Shown: piece after piece, positions 47,114 to 56,129 of the stretch
Layout: each line of letters begins with the position of its first letter
How positions within the stretch are numbered: position 1 is the first letter of the stretch
NCBI GenBank assembly: GCA_963827545.1
Contig: CAWHBI010000034.1
Span: 44,026 to 108,025, forward strand
DNA length: 64,000 nt
Direction of reading: 5' to 3'
Source: AWTP1-13 sp963827545
GTDB lineage: Bacteria > Pseudomonadota > Alphaproteobacteria > Rhizobiales > Hyphomicrobiaceae
Position numbers and translations under genes: made by a program
Notes under the pieces: model-generated
What the model was told of the DNA's origin: nothing
Seen by the model: the letters and a program-made list of their open reading frames with translations, nothing else
Databases searched by the model: none

Positions 47114-48700
47114 CTATTCCGCCGCCTGCCTAAGTGCGGGTGCGGCCGCCCTTACGTCCTCGTCGACGTGCACCTCGAACTTCTCGAAGTTCGCCTTGAA
47201 CATATCGACGAGGGCGCGCGCCTGAGCGTCGTAGGCGGCCTTGTCGGCCCAGGTCTCACGCGGATTGAGGATGGCCGGCTCCACGCCCGGCAGGGCAGTC
47301 GGCACCTGGAAGCCGAACAGCGGATCGGTGCGCATCGGCTGTGCCTTGAGGCCCCCGGCGAGCGCCGCATCGAGCAGCGCTCGCGTCGCCTTGATCGGCA
47401 TGCGCCGGCCGGTGCCGTATTTGCCGCCGGTCCACCCGGTATTGACCAGCCAGCAGTCGACGCCATGCCGGGCGATCAGGGCGCGCAGCATGTTGCCGTA
47501 GACGCTCGGGTGCCGGGGCATGAAAGGGGCACCGAAGCAGGTGGAGAAGGTGGCTAGTGGCTCCTTGCCCAAGCCCTTCTCAGTGCCGGCAACCTTGGCG
47601 GTGTAGCCGGACAGAAAGTGGTACATGGCCTGGCTGGGGGAGAGCTTGGCGATGGGCGGCAGGATGCCGAAGGCATCGGCCGTCAGCATCACGATGTTCC
47701 TGGGATGTCCGGCCGTCCCAGTCTTGCTGGCGTTGGAGATGAAATCGAGCGGGTAGGCTGAGCGCGTGTTCTCAGTGAGCCGGCTGTCGTCGAAATCGGG
47801 TTCACGCGTGCCGGGCTCGAGGATCACGTTCTCCAGCACGGTGCCGAAGCGGTTCGTGGCCGCCCAGATCTCGGGCTCGGCCTCTCGAGAGAGACGGATG
47901 GTCTTGGCGTAGCAGCCGCCCTCGAAATTGAATACGCCGTCGCTCGACCAGCCGTGCTCGTCATCGCCCAGCAGCGTGCGCTTGGGATCGGCCGACAACG
48001 TCGTCTTGCCAGTGCCCGACAGCCCGAAAAAGATCGCCGAGTCTCCGCCAGGGCCCACGTTGGCGGAGCAGTGCATCGGCATCACGCCCTTCTCGGGCAT
48101 GACGTAGTTGAGATAGGTGAACACCGACTTCTTGGTCTCGCCGGCGTACGACGTGCCGCCGATCAGCACCAAGCGTTTGGCGAAGTTGCATGCGATCACA
48201 GTTTCGGTGCGCACCCCATGCCGTTTCGGGTCGGCTCGGAAGCTCGGCAGGTTGATGACCGTGAATTCCGGCTTGAATGCCGCCAGTTCGCCCGGCTGAG
48301 GCTTGCGCAGCAGGTGACGGATGAACAGCGCGTGCCAAGCGTATTCGGTGAATATGCGGGCGTTGAGGCGGTGTGCGGGGTCGGCACCCGCAAACAGGTC
48401 TTGCGCGAACAACTCCCGCGATTTGGCGTGATCGCGGAAGTCGGCCCACAGCACCTCGAAGTGCTCGGACGTCATCGGCTTGTTGTTGTCCCACCAGACG
48501 GCCTTCTCGCTCGTCACGTCGCGCACGGTGAACTTGTCCTGCACAGAACGGCCGGTATGGATCCCGGTCTCCACGACCAGGGCCCCGCCGGCAGCAAAAC
48601 ATGCTTCGCTTCGGGCAATAGCCTGCTCGATGAGTTCGGCGTCACCAGTGTTGTGGTTGACCTTGGCAGGAGCGCTCAAAGGAAAGGATTCAATCGTCAT
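47114..48700 (-). CDS. pckA: Phosphoenolpyruvate carboxykinase (ATP)
   Basis: A 528-residue gluconeogenic enzyme turning oxaloacetate and ATP into phosphoenolpyruvate. The kinase 1a motif is FFGLSGTGKTTLSADPKR and the substrate and metal sites lie in VIACNFAKRLVLIGGTSYAGETKKSVF and LGDDEHGWSSDGVFNFEGGCYAKTI. In Rhizobium-type bacteria pckA is next to the chvIG-hprK-pts genes and is controlled by the ChvI regulator; here the same genes are 1.2 kb away beyond a HugZ-like gene. The promoter should lie in 48701-48982, where I see no motif. Confidence 0.97.
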   Translation of the reverse strand: MTIESFPLSAPAKVNHNTGDAELIEQAIARSEACFAAGGALVVETGIHTGRSVQDKFTVRDVTSEKAVWWDNNKPMTSEHFEVLWADFRDHAKSRELFAQDLFAGADPAHRLNARIFTEYAWHALFIRHLLRKPQPGELAAFKPEFTVINLPSFRADPKRHGVRTETVIACNFAKRLVLIGGTSYAGETKKSVFTYLNYVMPEKGVMPMHCSANVGPGGDSAIFFGLSGTGKTTLSADPKRTLLGDDEHGWSSDGVFNFEGGCYAKTIRLSREAEPEIWAATNRFGTVLENVILEPGTREPDFDDSRLTENTRSAYPLDFISNASKTGTAGHPRNIVMLTADAFGILPPIAKLSPSQAMYHFLSGYTAKVAGTEKGLGKEPLATFSTCFGAPFMPRHPSVYGNMLRALIARHGVDCWLVNTGWTGGKYGTGRRMPIKATRALLDAALAGGLKAQPMRTDPLFGFQVPTALPGVEPAILNPRETWADKAAYDAQARALVDMFKANFEKFEVHVDEDVRAAAPALRQAAE

Positions 48701-48982
48701 GTGTCAGCCGCGCCATTCCTGAAACGCCATACAAGCCATCCCGGCGCGCCGCCGACACGGCATGAAACCTTTCGAGCCGCTGAGGGAGGAGCGGGAGCGA
48801 AAGTGTACACATATCGGGGTCCTTGTGAACCAAGACGGACCGATCTCCCTTCGAAATTTGTCTCGTCAGGGTGTATGCAAGCGCACTGTCACGCGTACAA
48901 CCTGCCAAACGTCGCATGGCTCGCAACGCTACGCGGCAACAACGCGATAGCGATGCAGCGCCAACCATGTGGCTGCCCAGTT

Positions 48983-49747
48983 TCACGCTCCCGAGCCTGC
49001 GTCCGGACGCGACCTTGCCACTTGCGCCAGCGCAATCAGGGTCGTGCGCGCTTCGGCAGGCGTGCGTACGCGCCTCGGAAACTCTAGCCGCACAGCATTG
49101 CTGCAATGCAGCAGATCCGCCCCAGTGGGATCGATGCCGGACATGCGCCATGCTCCAGGCGGGTCTTGCGCCAACTGCGTGGCATAGAGGGCGACCGCGT
49201 CGGCGTGGTCGCTGTTCATGTGACTGATGATGTCAGTTTCGGCCGCAATCAGCTCCTGCGCGTCAGCAACATCGGTCAGCACCTGTGCTGGTGTCAGATC
49301 GACAATCTTGCCGAACCCTCCGATGTAGTGTCCGCTGACGATCTCGAGCGCGAACATCCCAAAATCGGGCAGTGAAGCGTACCTCTGCGCCCCGGCGTGC
49401 CGCGCGAGAAAACGACGCAGGGCAGTGGCGCTGCTGGTCCGCCGTACTTGGCCCATCAGCGTCAGGCGTCCCCCGGTCATGGGATCGCCGAGACCCGCAG
49501 TGCCGTCGATGAGCACGCTGGCACGCGCGTCCTGCTCCAGGTTGCGGGTGTGCAGGGCGAGCCGCGAGATGAGGAAAATCGGGGTGCCATCGGGCTCGGT
49601 TGCGAACAATACCAGGGAGGCGTATGGATGCCCGGAACTGCGGTCGAGCGTGCCAAGCGACCCTTTGAGCGCAGTCCTTACCAGACGACGCGCGGCGTCG
49701 GCGGCTGAAGCAGAGCCAGGGGCAGGCGCAGAATTGTCAACAGACAT
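48983..49747 (-). CDS. hugZ: HugZ-like haem-binding protein (PNPOx-like with DUF2470)
   Basis: A 254-residue protein: N-terminal split-barrel PNPOx-like domain (ARRLVRTALKGSLGTLDRSSGHPYASLVLFATEPDGTPIFLISRLALHTRNLE) and a C-terminal DUF2470-like domain with ETDIISHMNSDHADAVALYA, which contains the conserved His of HugZ. HugZ of Helicobacter and relatives breaks down haem. Whether this copy does so is not known. It lies between pckA and the divergent chvI. Confidence 0.88.
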   Translation of the reverse strand: MSVDNSAPAPGSASAADAARRLVRTALKGSLGTLDRSSGHPYASLVLFATEPDGTPIFLISRLALHTRNLEQDARASVLIDGTAGLGDPMTGGRLTLMGQVRRTSSATALRRFLARHAGAQRYASLPDFGMFALEIVSGHYIGGFGKIVDLTPAQVLTDVADAQELIAAETDIISHMNSDHADAVALYATQLAQDPPGAWRMSGIDPTGADLLHCSNAVRLEFPRRVRTPAEARTTLIALAQVARSRPDAGSGA

Positions 49748-49882
49748 GGGGGTTGCGGCCGCTGTTGTGGGGTTGGGCTGTCAGATAACATTATGCGCAG
49801 GCCCTGCCGACATGCCACAATTTACGCATGGCGGCGCCATAAAGCGCGGTTCCGTTGACAAATGGGCCAGGATGCCAAGCCG

Positions 49883-50590
49883 ATGAAAGAGAAAAGCACG
49901 ATTGTTCTGGTCGATGACGAGCGCAATATCCTGACGTCCCTCGGCATCGCCCTGGAGGCCGAAGGCTATAAGGTGCGCACCTATAATGACGGTGCCGCAG
50001 CGCTCGAAGCGCTGGCCGAGGAGCCGGCAGACCTGGCAATCCTGGATATCAAGATGCCGCGCATGGACGGCATGGAGCTGCTGCGGCGCCTGCGCCAGCA
50101 GACCGATATGCCAGTGATCTTCCTCACCTCCAAGGACGAGGAGATCGATGAGCTGTTCGGCCTCAAGATGGGTGCGGACGACTATATAACCAAGCCGTTT
50201 TCCCAGCGCCTGGTGGTGGAGCGCGTCAAGGCGGTGCTGCGGCGCTTCCAGCCGAAGGATGCGGCCGGGGCAGCGGCCGAGGCGGCGCGCGTGCTGGAGC
50301 GGGGCAAGCTCAAACTGGACCCCGAGCGCCATACGTGCCACTGGGACAACGCACCGGTGATGCTGACGGTCACGGAGTTCCTCATCCTGCAGGCCCTCGC
50401 TACGCGCCCCGGCGTGGTCAAGACGCGCGATGCCTTGATGGATGCGGCCTATGACGATCAGGTGTACGTCGACGACCGAACCATCGACAGCCACATCAAG
50501 CGGCTGCGCAAGAAATTCAAGCAGGTCGACGACAGCTTCGATGTGATCGAGACGCTCTACGGCGTGGGCTACCGCTTCAAGGAAGCCTGA
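49883..50590 (+). CDS. chvI: Two-component response regulator ChvI
   Basis: A 235-residue OmpR-class regulator. Receiver domain: IVLVDDERNILTSLG, phospho-acceptor Asp55 in ILDIKMPRMDGMELL, KPFS. DNA-binding winged helix: LTVTEFLILQALATRPGVVKTRDALMDAAYD and the YVDDRTIDSHIKRLRKKFK signature. In Sinorhizobium and Agrobacterium, ChvI controls envelope, succinoglycan and acid-response genes. AGGA lies about 10 bases upstream of the ATG at 49883. It is first in the operon chvI-chvG-hprK-EIIA-HPr. Confidence 0.95.
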   Translation: MKEKSTIVLVDDERNILTSLGIALEAEGYKVRTYNDGAAALEALAEEPADLAILDIKMPRMDGMELLRRLRQQTDMPVIFLTSKDEEIDELFGLKMGADDYITKPFSQRLVVERVKAVLRRFQPKDAAGAAAEAARVLERGKLKLDPERHTCHWDNAPVMLTVTEFLILQALATRPGVVKTRDALMDAAYDDQVYVDDRTIDSHIKRLRKKFKQVDDSFDVIETLYGVGYRFKEA

Positions 50591-50603
50591 GCCAGGGGTA
50601 GCG

Positions 50604-52562
50604 ATGGCAATTCAGACGGACAGGTCGCGGCCTGCCGCGGGCGAAGCGGAGGTCCTGCTCCGCAGCATATCGAATGTCGCCGGTCGGGCCCGGGGGCTCG
50701 GCGCCTATGGCCAGCGCCTTCTCGTCTACGCCCGTGCTTTCTCGCGGCGCATCGGGCTTTATGAGTTCCTGACCTACGGGCCGCTGATCCGCCTCGTCGC
50801 CAAGACGCTGCTGCGCCGGATCATCTTCGCCAACCTGATCGGCCTCACCATCCTGCTCATTGGCATCTTCTACCTTGGGCAATACCATGCCTGGCTCATA
50901 GAGGCGAAGCGCGACAGCCTGAGGGCACAAGGTGAAGTCATTGCGGCTGCCATCGCCGCCAATGCGACGCGGGAGAAGGACACCGGCCGCATCGTCCTCA
51001 ACCCGGACATGCTGCCGGAGATCGAGGGCCCGCGCAGCCTCCTGCGCGACGAGAACTTCGTCTCCATGCAGCTGTCCATACCGCCGGACCGGGTTGCACC
51101 CCTGTTGAAAGGCCTGCTGCCGGGTGACACCCGCGCCCGCGTGTATGCGACGGACGGAATCCTGATCCACGACTCGGACCGTGTGCTTGCACGGGGCCAA
51201 GTTGCAGACCCTGATGCTGCAGGAGCCGGCAGGCAAAGCCAGACCCGAGACGGTATCAGGACAGGCTGGACGCGATTCATGTCGTGGCTGATACGGCGGC
51301 AGATGCCGGTCTATCTCGAAATCGAGGGCGCCAACGGCAAGGCCTACCCGGAAGTGCGCGTAGCTCTGAGCGGCGGCCAGTCCACCGCCATGGTGCTCGT
51401 TACCGACAAGGGCGAACAGATCGTCTCCGTAGCCACGCCGATCCACTACCGAGGCTCCGTACAGGGAGCCCTGCTTCTGTCCACGCGCCCGGGCGTCATC
51501 GACGACGTCTTGCAGGAGGAACGCAACCTTGTTCTGGGGCTGGCTCTGACGGCACTGGCGGCGACATTGATCGCCTCCGTTCTCCTCTACCGCACGATCG
51601 TCGGTCCCATGCGCAGGCTTTCGGAGGCGGCAGAGAACGTCAGCCGCAGCATCGGCGCCCGCGCGGAGCTGCCCGACCTCGCCGGCCGCACAGACGAGGT
51701 GGGCCAATTGGGCAGCGCCTTCCGGACTATGACCGCCTCCCTCTACCGACGCATCGAGGCAAGCGAGCGCTTCGCCCGCGAGGTCGCACACGAGTTGAAA
51801 AACCCGCTCACCGCCGCACGCTCCACCGCAGAGTCGCTGGCCTATGCCAAAACCCCTGAGATGCAGGAAGAGCTCGTGCGTCAAATCCAGGGTGAATTGG
51901 CGCGCCTCAACAAACTCATCACCGACGTCTCGAATGTCTCCAGGCTCGATGCGGAGTTGGCCTACGGCGAGACCGAGCCGGTGGACATCCGCGAGGTACT
52001 GCGCGGCGTCACGGCGATATTCCAGGATCGCTTCAGTACCGACACCCGCAAGCTGGCGCTCGCCATCCAGGAGACGCCGCTCAATCCTGACGCCTTCGTC
52101 GTCATGGGTCACGAGGCCCGGCTGGGGCGCGTCATCACGAATCTGCTCGACAACGCCATCTCCTTCTCGCCTGAAGGCGGCGTCATTACGGTGAGCGCGC
52201 GTCGCGTCGACAGCGAGGTTGAGGTGGTGGTGGACGACGAAGGTCCAGGCATCCCGCCCGACAAGCTGAGCGACATCTTCGAGCGCTTCTACTCCGATCG
52301 ACCTCAGTCAGACAGCACGATCGGAAAGAACTCCGGGCTCGGCCTGAGCATCTCCCGCGACATCGTCAACGCCTACGGCGGGCAAATTCAGGCGAGCAAC
52401 CGCATGATCGTCGAGGATGCTCCACCGAGAACCTATGACGATCACCCCGCCCTCAAGGGGCGCCGCGGACATGGCGTCGCCGGGACGCGTTTCACGGTGT
52501 GCCTGCCTGCGGCGGATGCATCAAGCCCCAAGGGAGCGCAGCAGCTTGCTCGAAGGGGCTGA
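50604..52562 (+). CDS. chvG: Two-component sensor histidine kinase ChvG
   Basis: A 652-residue membrane kinase. Two transmembrane helices flank a periplasmic domain: IIFANLIGLTILLIGIFYLGQYHAWL near residue 75 and the helix near 310 (LVLGLALTALAATLIASVLLY). A HAMP domain, the phospho-acceptor His396 in EVAHELKNPLTAARST, the N box (LLDNAISFSPEGG) and ATP lid (GPGIPPDKLSDIFERFYSDR, GLGLSISRDIV) follow. The periplasmic part would sense acid or envelope signals through ExoR in rhizobia; no exoR is visible here. It follows chvI by 13 bases. Confidence 0.95.
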   Translation: MAIQTDRSRPAAGEAEVLLRSISNVAGRARGLGAYGQRLLVYARAFSRRIGLYEFLTYGPLIRLVAKTLLRRIIFANLIGLTILLIGIFYLGQYHAWLIEAKRDSLRAQGEVIAAAIAANATREKDTGRIVLNPDMLPEIEGPRSLLRDENFVSMQLSIPPDRVAPLLKGLLPGDTRARVYATDGILIHDSDRVLARGQVADPDAAGAGRQSQTRDGIRTGWTRFMSWLIRRQMPVYLEIEGANGKAYPEVRVALSGGQSTAMVLVTDKGEQIVSVATPIHYRGSVQGALLLSTRPGVIDDVLQEERNLVLGLALTALAATLIASVLLYRTIVGPMRRLSEAAENVSRSIGARAELPDLAGRTDEVGQLGSAFRTMTASLYRRIEASERFAREVAHELKNPLTAARSTAESLAYAKTPEMQEELVRQIQGELARLNKLITDVSNVSRLDAELAYGETEPVDIREVLRGVTAIFQDRFSTDTRKLALAIQETPLNPDAFVVMGHEARLGRVITNLLDNAISFSPEGGVITVSARRVDSEVEVVVDDEGPGIPPDKLSDIFERFYSDRPQSDSTIGKNSGLGLSISRDIVNAYGGQIQASNRMIVEDAPPRTYDDHPALKGRRGHGVAGTRFTVCLPAADASSPKGAQQLARRG

Positions 52563-53007
52563 GCTCGTTCATGGCACCTGCGTTGCGCTCGGCAGGCGCG
52601 CAGCGTTGCTGCGCGGCCCGTCGGGCTGCGGCAAGTCCGATCTCGCCCTGCGCTTTCTGTTCCTGGCAAGGCGCGGCCCAGCAGCCCTGGAGGCCCCAGT
52701 TCTGATTGCCGACGACCAGGTCAGCCTGTCCCGCGACGGCGATCGCCTTCTAGCCGCCGCGCCGGAGAGCATTCAAGGCAAGATCGAGGTACGTGGCCTC
52801 GGGATCATGGGCGTAAAGTCGATCGCCGAGTTGGAGCTCGTTCTGGTGGTCGACCTTGTCGATCCTGGCGGGATAGAACGCCTGCCGGAACAGGAGAGCA
52901 AAGTGCAGCTTCTCGGCATCGACCTACCCCTGCTGCAATTGGTGCCCCTGGAGGGTTCTGCTCCCATAAAGCTGGCCCTGGCCCTTGCGCACGCGGGCCG
53001 AACCTGA
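52546..53007 (+). CDS. hprK: HPr kinase/phosphorylase, short alphaproteobacterial form
   Basis: About 153 residues, C-terminal kinase domain only, lacking the N-terminal domain of the Bacillus protein. Walker A is RGPSGCGKSDLALRFL, followed by a P-loop-associated LIADDQVSL with the conserved Asp pair, and KIEVRGLGIMGVKSI, the HprK signature. It phosphorylates or dephosphorylates HPr on Ser. TTG at 52546 has GGGAG 9 bases upstream and starts LLEGAELVHGTCVAL; an ATG at 52516 inside the chvG end is possible. The start overlaps the chvG stop. Confidence 0.88.
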   Translation: MLEGAELVHGTCVALGRRAALLRGPSGCGKSDLALRFLFLARRGPAALEAPVLIADDQVSLSRDGDRLLAAAPESIQGKIEVRGLGIMGVKSIAELELVLVVDLVDPGGIERLPEQESKVQLLGIDLPLLQLVPLEGSAPIKLALALAHAGRT

Positions 53008-53152
53008 GCGCAACACCGGTGCGAATTGCGGCGTCTTTCCCCTTGCCTCGCGCACTCGCCCTGAACCATCATGCGCTCCCTTGGGCGATCCGCCGCCGTC
53101 TTGGGGCAAGACGCAGGCGGAAGTGCCTGCCGAAGAGGAACCGCAAATTCAC

Positions 53153-53557
53153 ATGATCGGCGTCGTGATCGTCGCCCATGGCGGCCTTGCCGGGGAATTT
53201 CGCGCCGCGCTCGAGCATGTTGTCGGGCCGCAAGAGCACCTGGAGCCGTTCTCCATTGGTCCGGATGACGATGTGGAGGCTCGGCGCATGGAGTTGATCG
53301 ACGCCGTTCGCCGTGTGGACGCCGGCAAAGGGGTGGTCGTGCTCACCGATATGTTCGGTGGCACGCCTTCCAATCTTGCGATTTCCGTGATGGAGGAAAC
53401 AGGCGCCGAAGTCTTGGCCGGAATTAACCTGCCGATGCTGATCAAGCTTGCGAGCGTGCGTGGCGAAGCGACCCTGTCGGATGCGACTGCGGCGGCCAAG
53501 GAAGCAGGGCGCAAATACATCAGCATTGCCAGCCAGCTTCTGTCGGGCGAGGCCTGA
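53153..53557 (+). CDS. PTS EIIA component, mannose-type
   Basis: A 134-residue EIIA(Man)-domain protein. The phosphorylated His9 lies in IGVVIVAHGGLAGEFRAAL and LTDMFGGTPSNLAISVMEE with a conserved fold follow. There is no EIIB or EIIC nearby, as usual in alphaproteobacteria with a regulatory, non-transporting PTS. It would take phosphate from HPr and influence targets such as ChvIG and carbon metabolism. It follows hprK after 145 bases and precedes ptsH by 17 bases. Confidence 0.92.
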   Translation: MIGVVIVAHGGLAGEFRAALEHVVGPQEHLEPFSIGPDDDVEARRMELIDAVRRVDAGKGVVVLTDMFGGTPSNLAISVMEETGAEVLAGINLPMLIKLASVRGEATLSDATAAAKEAGRKYISIASQLLSGEA

Positions 53558-53574
53558 TCGGCGGGAAGGCTTCT

Positions 53575-53862
53575 ATGCTGGAGAGCGAGAAGAGGCCGTG
53601 CGCGCGGGTGACCATTCGCAATCGCAAGGGCCTGCACGCACGTGCGTCGGCCAAGTTCGTCAAGTGCGCCGAGGCCTTCGAGGCGACCGTGCGCGTGACA
53701 CGCGATGACCGCACGGTCGGCGGCACCTCGATCATGAGCCTGATGGCGCTGGCCGCCGGCCCGGGGACCGTCATTGTGCTGGAAGCCGAAGGTCCGGAAG
53801 GCCCGGAGGCCATCGAGGCCCTGGTGGCGCTCGTGGAGTCCGGGTTCGGCGAGGAGCACTGA
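53575..53862 (+). CDS. ptsH: Phosphocarrier protein HPr
   Basis: A 95-residue HPr: His21 in RKGLHARASAKFV is the PEP-dependent phosphorylation site and Ser52 in VGGTSIMSLMALAAG the HPr-kinase site, both present. With EIIA, HprK and ChvIG it forms the alphaproteobacterial regulatory PTS operon. A GC-rich hairpin follows the stop. The N-terminal MLESEKRPCARV extension is short and unconserved. Confidence 0.94.
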   Translation: MLESEKRPCARVTIRNRKGLHARASAKFVKCAEAFEATVRVTRDDRTVGGTSIMSLMALAAGPGTVIVLEAEGPEGPEAIEALVALVESGFGEEH

Positions 53863-53872
53863 GCGACCGCAA

Positions 53873-53898
53873 ATGGGGCGCCGTTGCCGGCGCCCCAT
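53873..53898 (+). terminator. Terminator-like hairpin after ptsH
   Basis: A perfect 11-bp stem, ATGGGGCGCCG and CGGCGCCCCAT with loop TTGC, begins 10 bases after the ptsH stop. A true T-run is missing, only ATTTTT follows some bases later, so it may terminate weakly. It lies between the convergent ptsH and TadG-like genes. Confidence 0.7.
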
Positions 53899-53932
53899 CG
53901 CTTCCCCCGCTGATTTTTCCGATGTCGTCTGA

Positions 53933-55474
53933 TCAGTTCGTCAGCCGCAGCTTCGAGATCTTCAGGGCGATGTCGCGGAAGGCGCTCTTGAGCCCGTCGC
54001 CAGTCGACGTCTCGTAGTAGTGATCCGCCTTCGTCGCGCAGCTCTTCAGCATCGTCTTGGACGCGGTGGTGTCGAGCTGAAAACCGACCGTGTAGATCTC
54101 GATATTGGGATCGCTCGACAGGGTGTTCTTTTTCATGGCTGTGCAGAGCGCCAGCGCGTTGGCCAATGCTGTGGTGGCTTGCGCGCTGCCGTCGCTGTAC
54201 TGCTTGCCCAGCAGGGTGTTGTACTCGCCGTCCGTCATCAGGATCGCGATCTTCTTCACCTTGGGGGTCCCGTAGTTGGCGGGCTTGCTCGAAGCCGGCC
54301 ACACGTTGCTCCAGTTGGGTGACAGCAGGTACCAGGCGAAGGCGGTCCCGATCTGGCCGGCAGTCGATCCGCTGGCCTTGAAGCCGTCGATCGTGCCCTT
54401 CAGGGTGGTGCGGTCCTTGGTGAGCGGCACGATCTTGGCGCTCGGCGTGCAGCTCGTGGAGTTGCTGCCTGTCGCATCGTTCCACGTCGTAAGCCACGTC
54501 CCTGCCCCAGTGGGAGCCTTGTCGGTGGCTGCCTGCGTGCCGGTGCGCTCGACCACGCACTTGGCGTACGTCTTGACCTTGTATTCGGAGTCGCCTTCGC
54601 AGCTGTCCTTGAGCTTGCCCTTCTTCTTGTAGCAGCTTGCCGGATAGTTGTAGCCGTCGCCGTCGGGATCTGCCTCGTCGGCCTTGCCCGTGATCAGGGT
54701 GAAGTAGTCGGTGCCGACATTGACGGTCGGAGCGAACGGTGCCAGCGCTACCCTCGACGTGTACTGGCTCTGGTCATCCCACACCACGATGTCGACCAGG
54801 TCCTTGGCGGCAGCTATCAGGTCTTCGATCTTGTCGCCGCTCATCGAGCCCGTGACGTCCAGCATCATCGAGATCTCGAGGTTGGTGCCATCGTCGCTGT
54901 TGCCGCCGCCCGTGTCGCTGCAATTGAGACAGATCTGCGCTGTGGCCTTGGATACAATCTTGGTGCAGGCGTAGTAGTTGCCCTTGCAGCTGCCTGGCGC
55001 GTCACCTTCGGAGCCCCTGTAGTTGATCAGGTTGAGGACGCTCAGGAACGGCGTCTTCACCCAGGATGTCGCAGTGACCGTGAACTCGGTCTGTTGCGAG
55101 TTCGGCGCGAACACGATGCTGGTGGTGACGACATCCGTGGGCTTGGCCTGGTCGAAGTACGCCGAAGCTGCCGCGGAGGCCTTCGACACGGTATTGGTTT
55201 TCTCGATCTGGGCGACGCGGCCAGCAGCCAGCGCGGCGGCGTCCAGCGCTCCCTGCGTATGCATGTTCACGTGGTAGATGCGGCCCATGTCGATGGCCAG
55301 GCCGATCGCCGCCACCAGCGGGATGACCAGCAGGGCGAACATCATGGCAACATTGCCCGAACGATCGCCATGCACACGCTGCAGGAGCCGGGCGTGCTCG
55401 CCTGGCCTCGCACCTGTCCCCTGGCCCGATGACTTGCTGGATTTGGCTGCACGCCGCATCAATGACGCAAACAT
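53933..55474 (-). CDS. tadG: TadG-like pilus assembly protein with von Willebrand A domain
   Basis: A 513-residue protein: a TadE/TadG-type N-terminal helix (GDRSGNVAMMFALLVIPLVAAIGLAIDMG) and a large vWA domain starting LEISMMLDVTGSMSGDKIEDL with the MIDAS D-x-S-x-S-like motif DVTGSM, which here is D-V-T-G-S-M. Many Cys in pairs (CLNC, Cys-rich segments) suggest disulfides. TadG belongs to tight-adherence pilus machinery, but no tadA, tadB or tadC neighbour is present in this window. The ATG at 55474 has GGGAG 9 bases upstream. Confidence 0.85.
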   Translation of the reverse strand: MFASLMRRAAKSSKSSGQGTGARPGEHARLLQRVHGDRSGNVAMMFALLVIPLVAAIGLAIDMGRIYHVNMHTQGALDAAALAAGRVAQIEKTNTVSKASAAASAYFDQAKPTDVVTTSIVFAPNSQQTEFTVTATSWVKTPFLSVLNLINYRGSEGDAPGSCKGNYYACTKIVSKATAQICLNCSDTGGGNSDDGTNLEISMMLDVTGSMSGDKIEDLIAAAKDLVDIVVWDDQSQYTSRVALAPFAPTVNVGTDYFTLITGKADEADPDGDGYNYPASCYKKKGKLKDSCEGDSEYKVKTYAKCVVERTGTQAATDKAPTGAGTWLTTWNDATGSNSTSCTPSAKIVPLTKDRTTLKGTIDGFKASGSTAGQIGTAFAWYLLSPNWSNVWPASSKPANYGTPKVKKIAILMTDGEYNTLLGKQYSDGSAQATTALANALALCTAMKKNTLSSDPNIEIYTVGFQLDTTASKTMLKSCATKADHYYETSTGDGLKSAFRDIALKISKLRLTN

Positions 55475-55894
55475 GGTAAGGCTCTCCCGAACGGCTACGC
55501 GCGTCTCGAGGCAGCCTAGGCCTGCAATCGTTTCCGACCGGTAAAGAATAAGGTTGGAATTGTCAGACAATGTTTACAAGTTTCTCCGGGTTCTCCAACA
55601 ATTTGCGTAAAACTTTATTGATCCTGTCCACTGGCGATCAATGATCTCTAACTCCGTTTCTTATTAGTGATTTCAGAAACGCTCCGAGCCTGCTTCCCTC
55701 GGTGCGTGACCAGCCCGCGTCGTGGTCTGGTCTGCACGGCAAAGCAGCGCGCGGCCAGGTCGACAGGGGTGGCTGGCGCAGGCGCTGCGCGCAGCGGCGC
55801 GCTTCCCTTCCGATTGTTACGCCCGACGTCCCACCCGCTCTTGAATCACACACCAAACCGGCGCAGATAGTCGGACACGAGCACGAGACCAGGT
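55475..55894. other. Non-coding stretch between tadG-like gene and thiS
   Basis: About 420 bases. The first half, 55545-55680, is AT-rich and likely holds the tadG promoter. Small overlapping ORFs on both strands lack motifs. I looked for a TPP riboswitch in front of thiS and did not see the usual CTGAGA and ACC-TGA-CTGG-like elements. Confidence 0.5.
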
Positions 55895-56116
55895 ATGCAG
55901 CCTGATACCACCAGCCGCATGGCCCTCTGCGTCAACGGCGAGCGAGCCGAGACGCGGGCGGGCACCCTTGCAGAGCTGATCGCCAGCTTGGGCTTCCGCG
56001 AGCACGAGGTTGCGACGGCGGTCAATGGCAGCTTCGTGCCCAGGCCGGCACGTAGCGCAACCCTGCTGGCCGAGGGCGACAAGGTCGAGATCGTGGCGCC
56101 GCGCCAAGGTGGCTGA
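55895..56116 (+). CDS. thiS: Sulfur carrier protein ThiS
   Basis: A 73-residue ubiquitin-like carrier with the essential C-terminal Gly-Gly (EIVAPRQGG). Middle features (VNGERAETRAGTLAELIASLG, VATAVNGSFVPR, LLAEGDKVEIV) are typical of ThiS. The C-terminal thiocarboxylate donates sulfur to ThiG for thiazole formation. The first residues up to MALCVNG are unconserved; an ATG at 55919 is a possible shorter start. thiG starts 13 bases after the stop. Confidence 0.93.
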   Translation: MQPDTTSRMALCVNGERAETRAGTLAELIASLGFREHEVATAVNGSFVPRPARSATLLAEGDKVEIVAPRQGG

Positions 56117-56129
56117 TAGAACGCTGATC

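Noticed and set aside
50577..52112. Minus-strand ORF of 511 codons
   Set aside because: Antisense to chvG, whose His, N and ATP-lid motifs are intact.
55680..55894. TPP riboswitch in front of thiS
   Set aside because: Searched by eye for the conserved CTGAGA and downstream pyrophosphate-helix sequences; not found.
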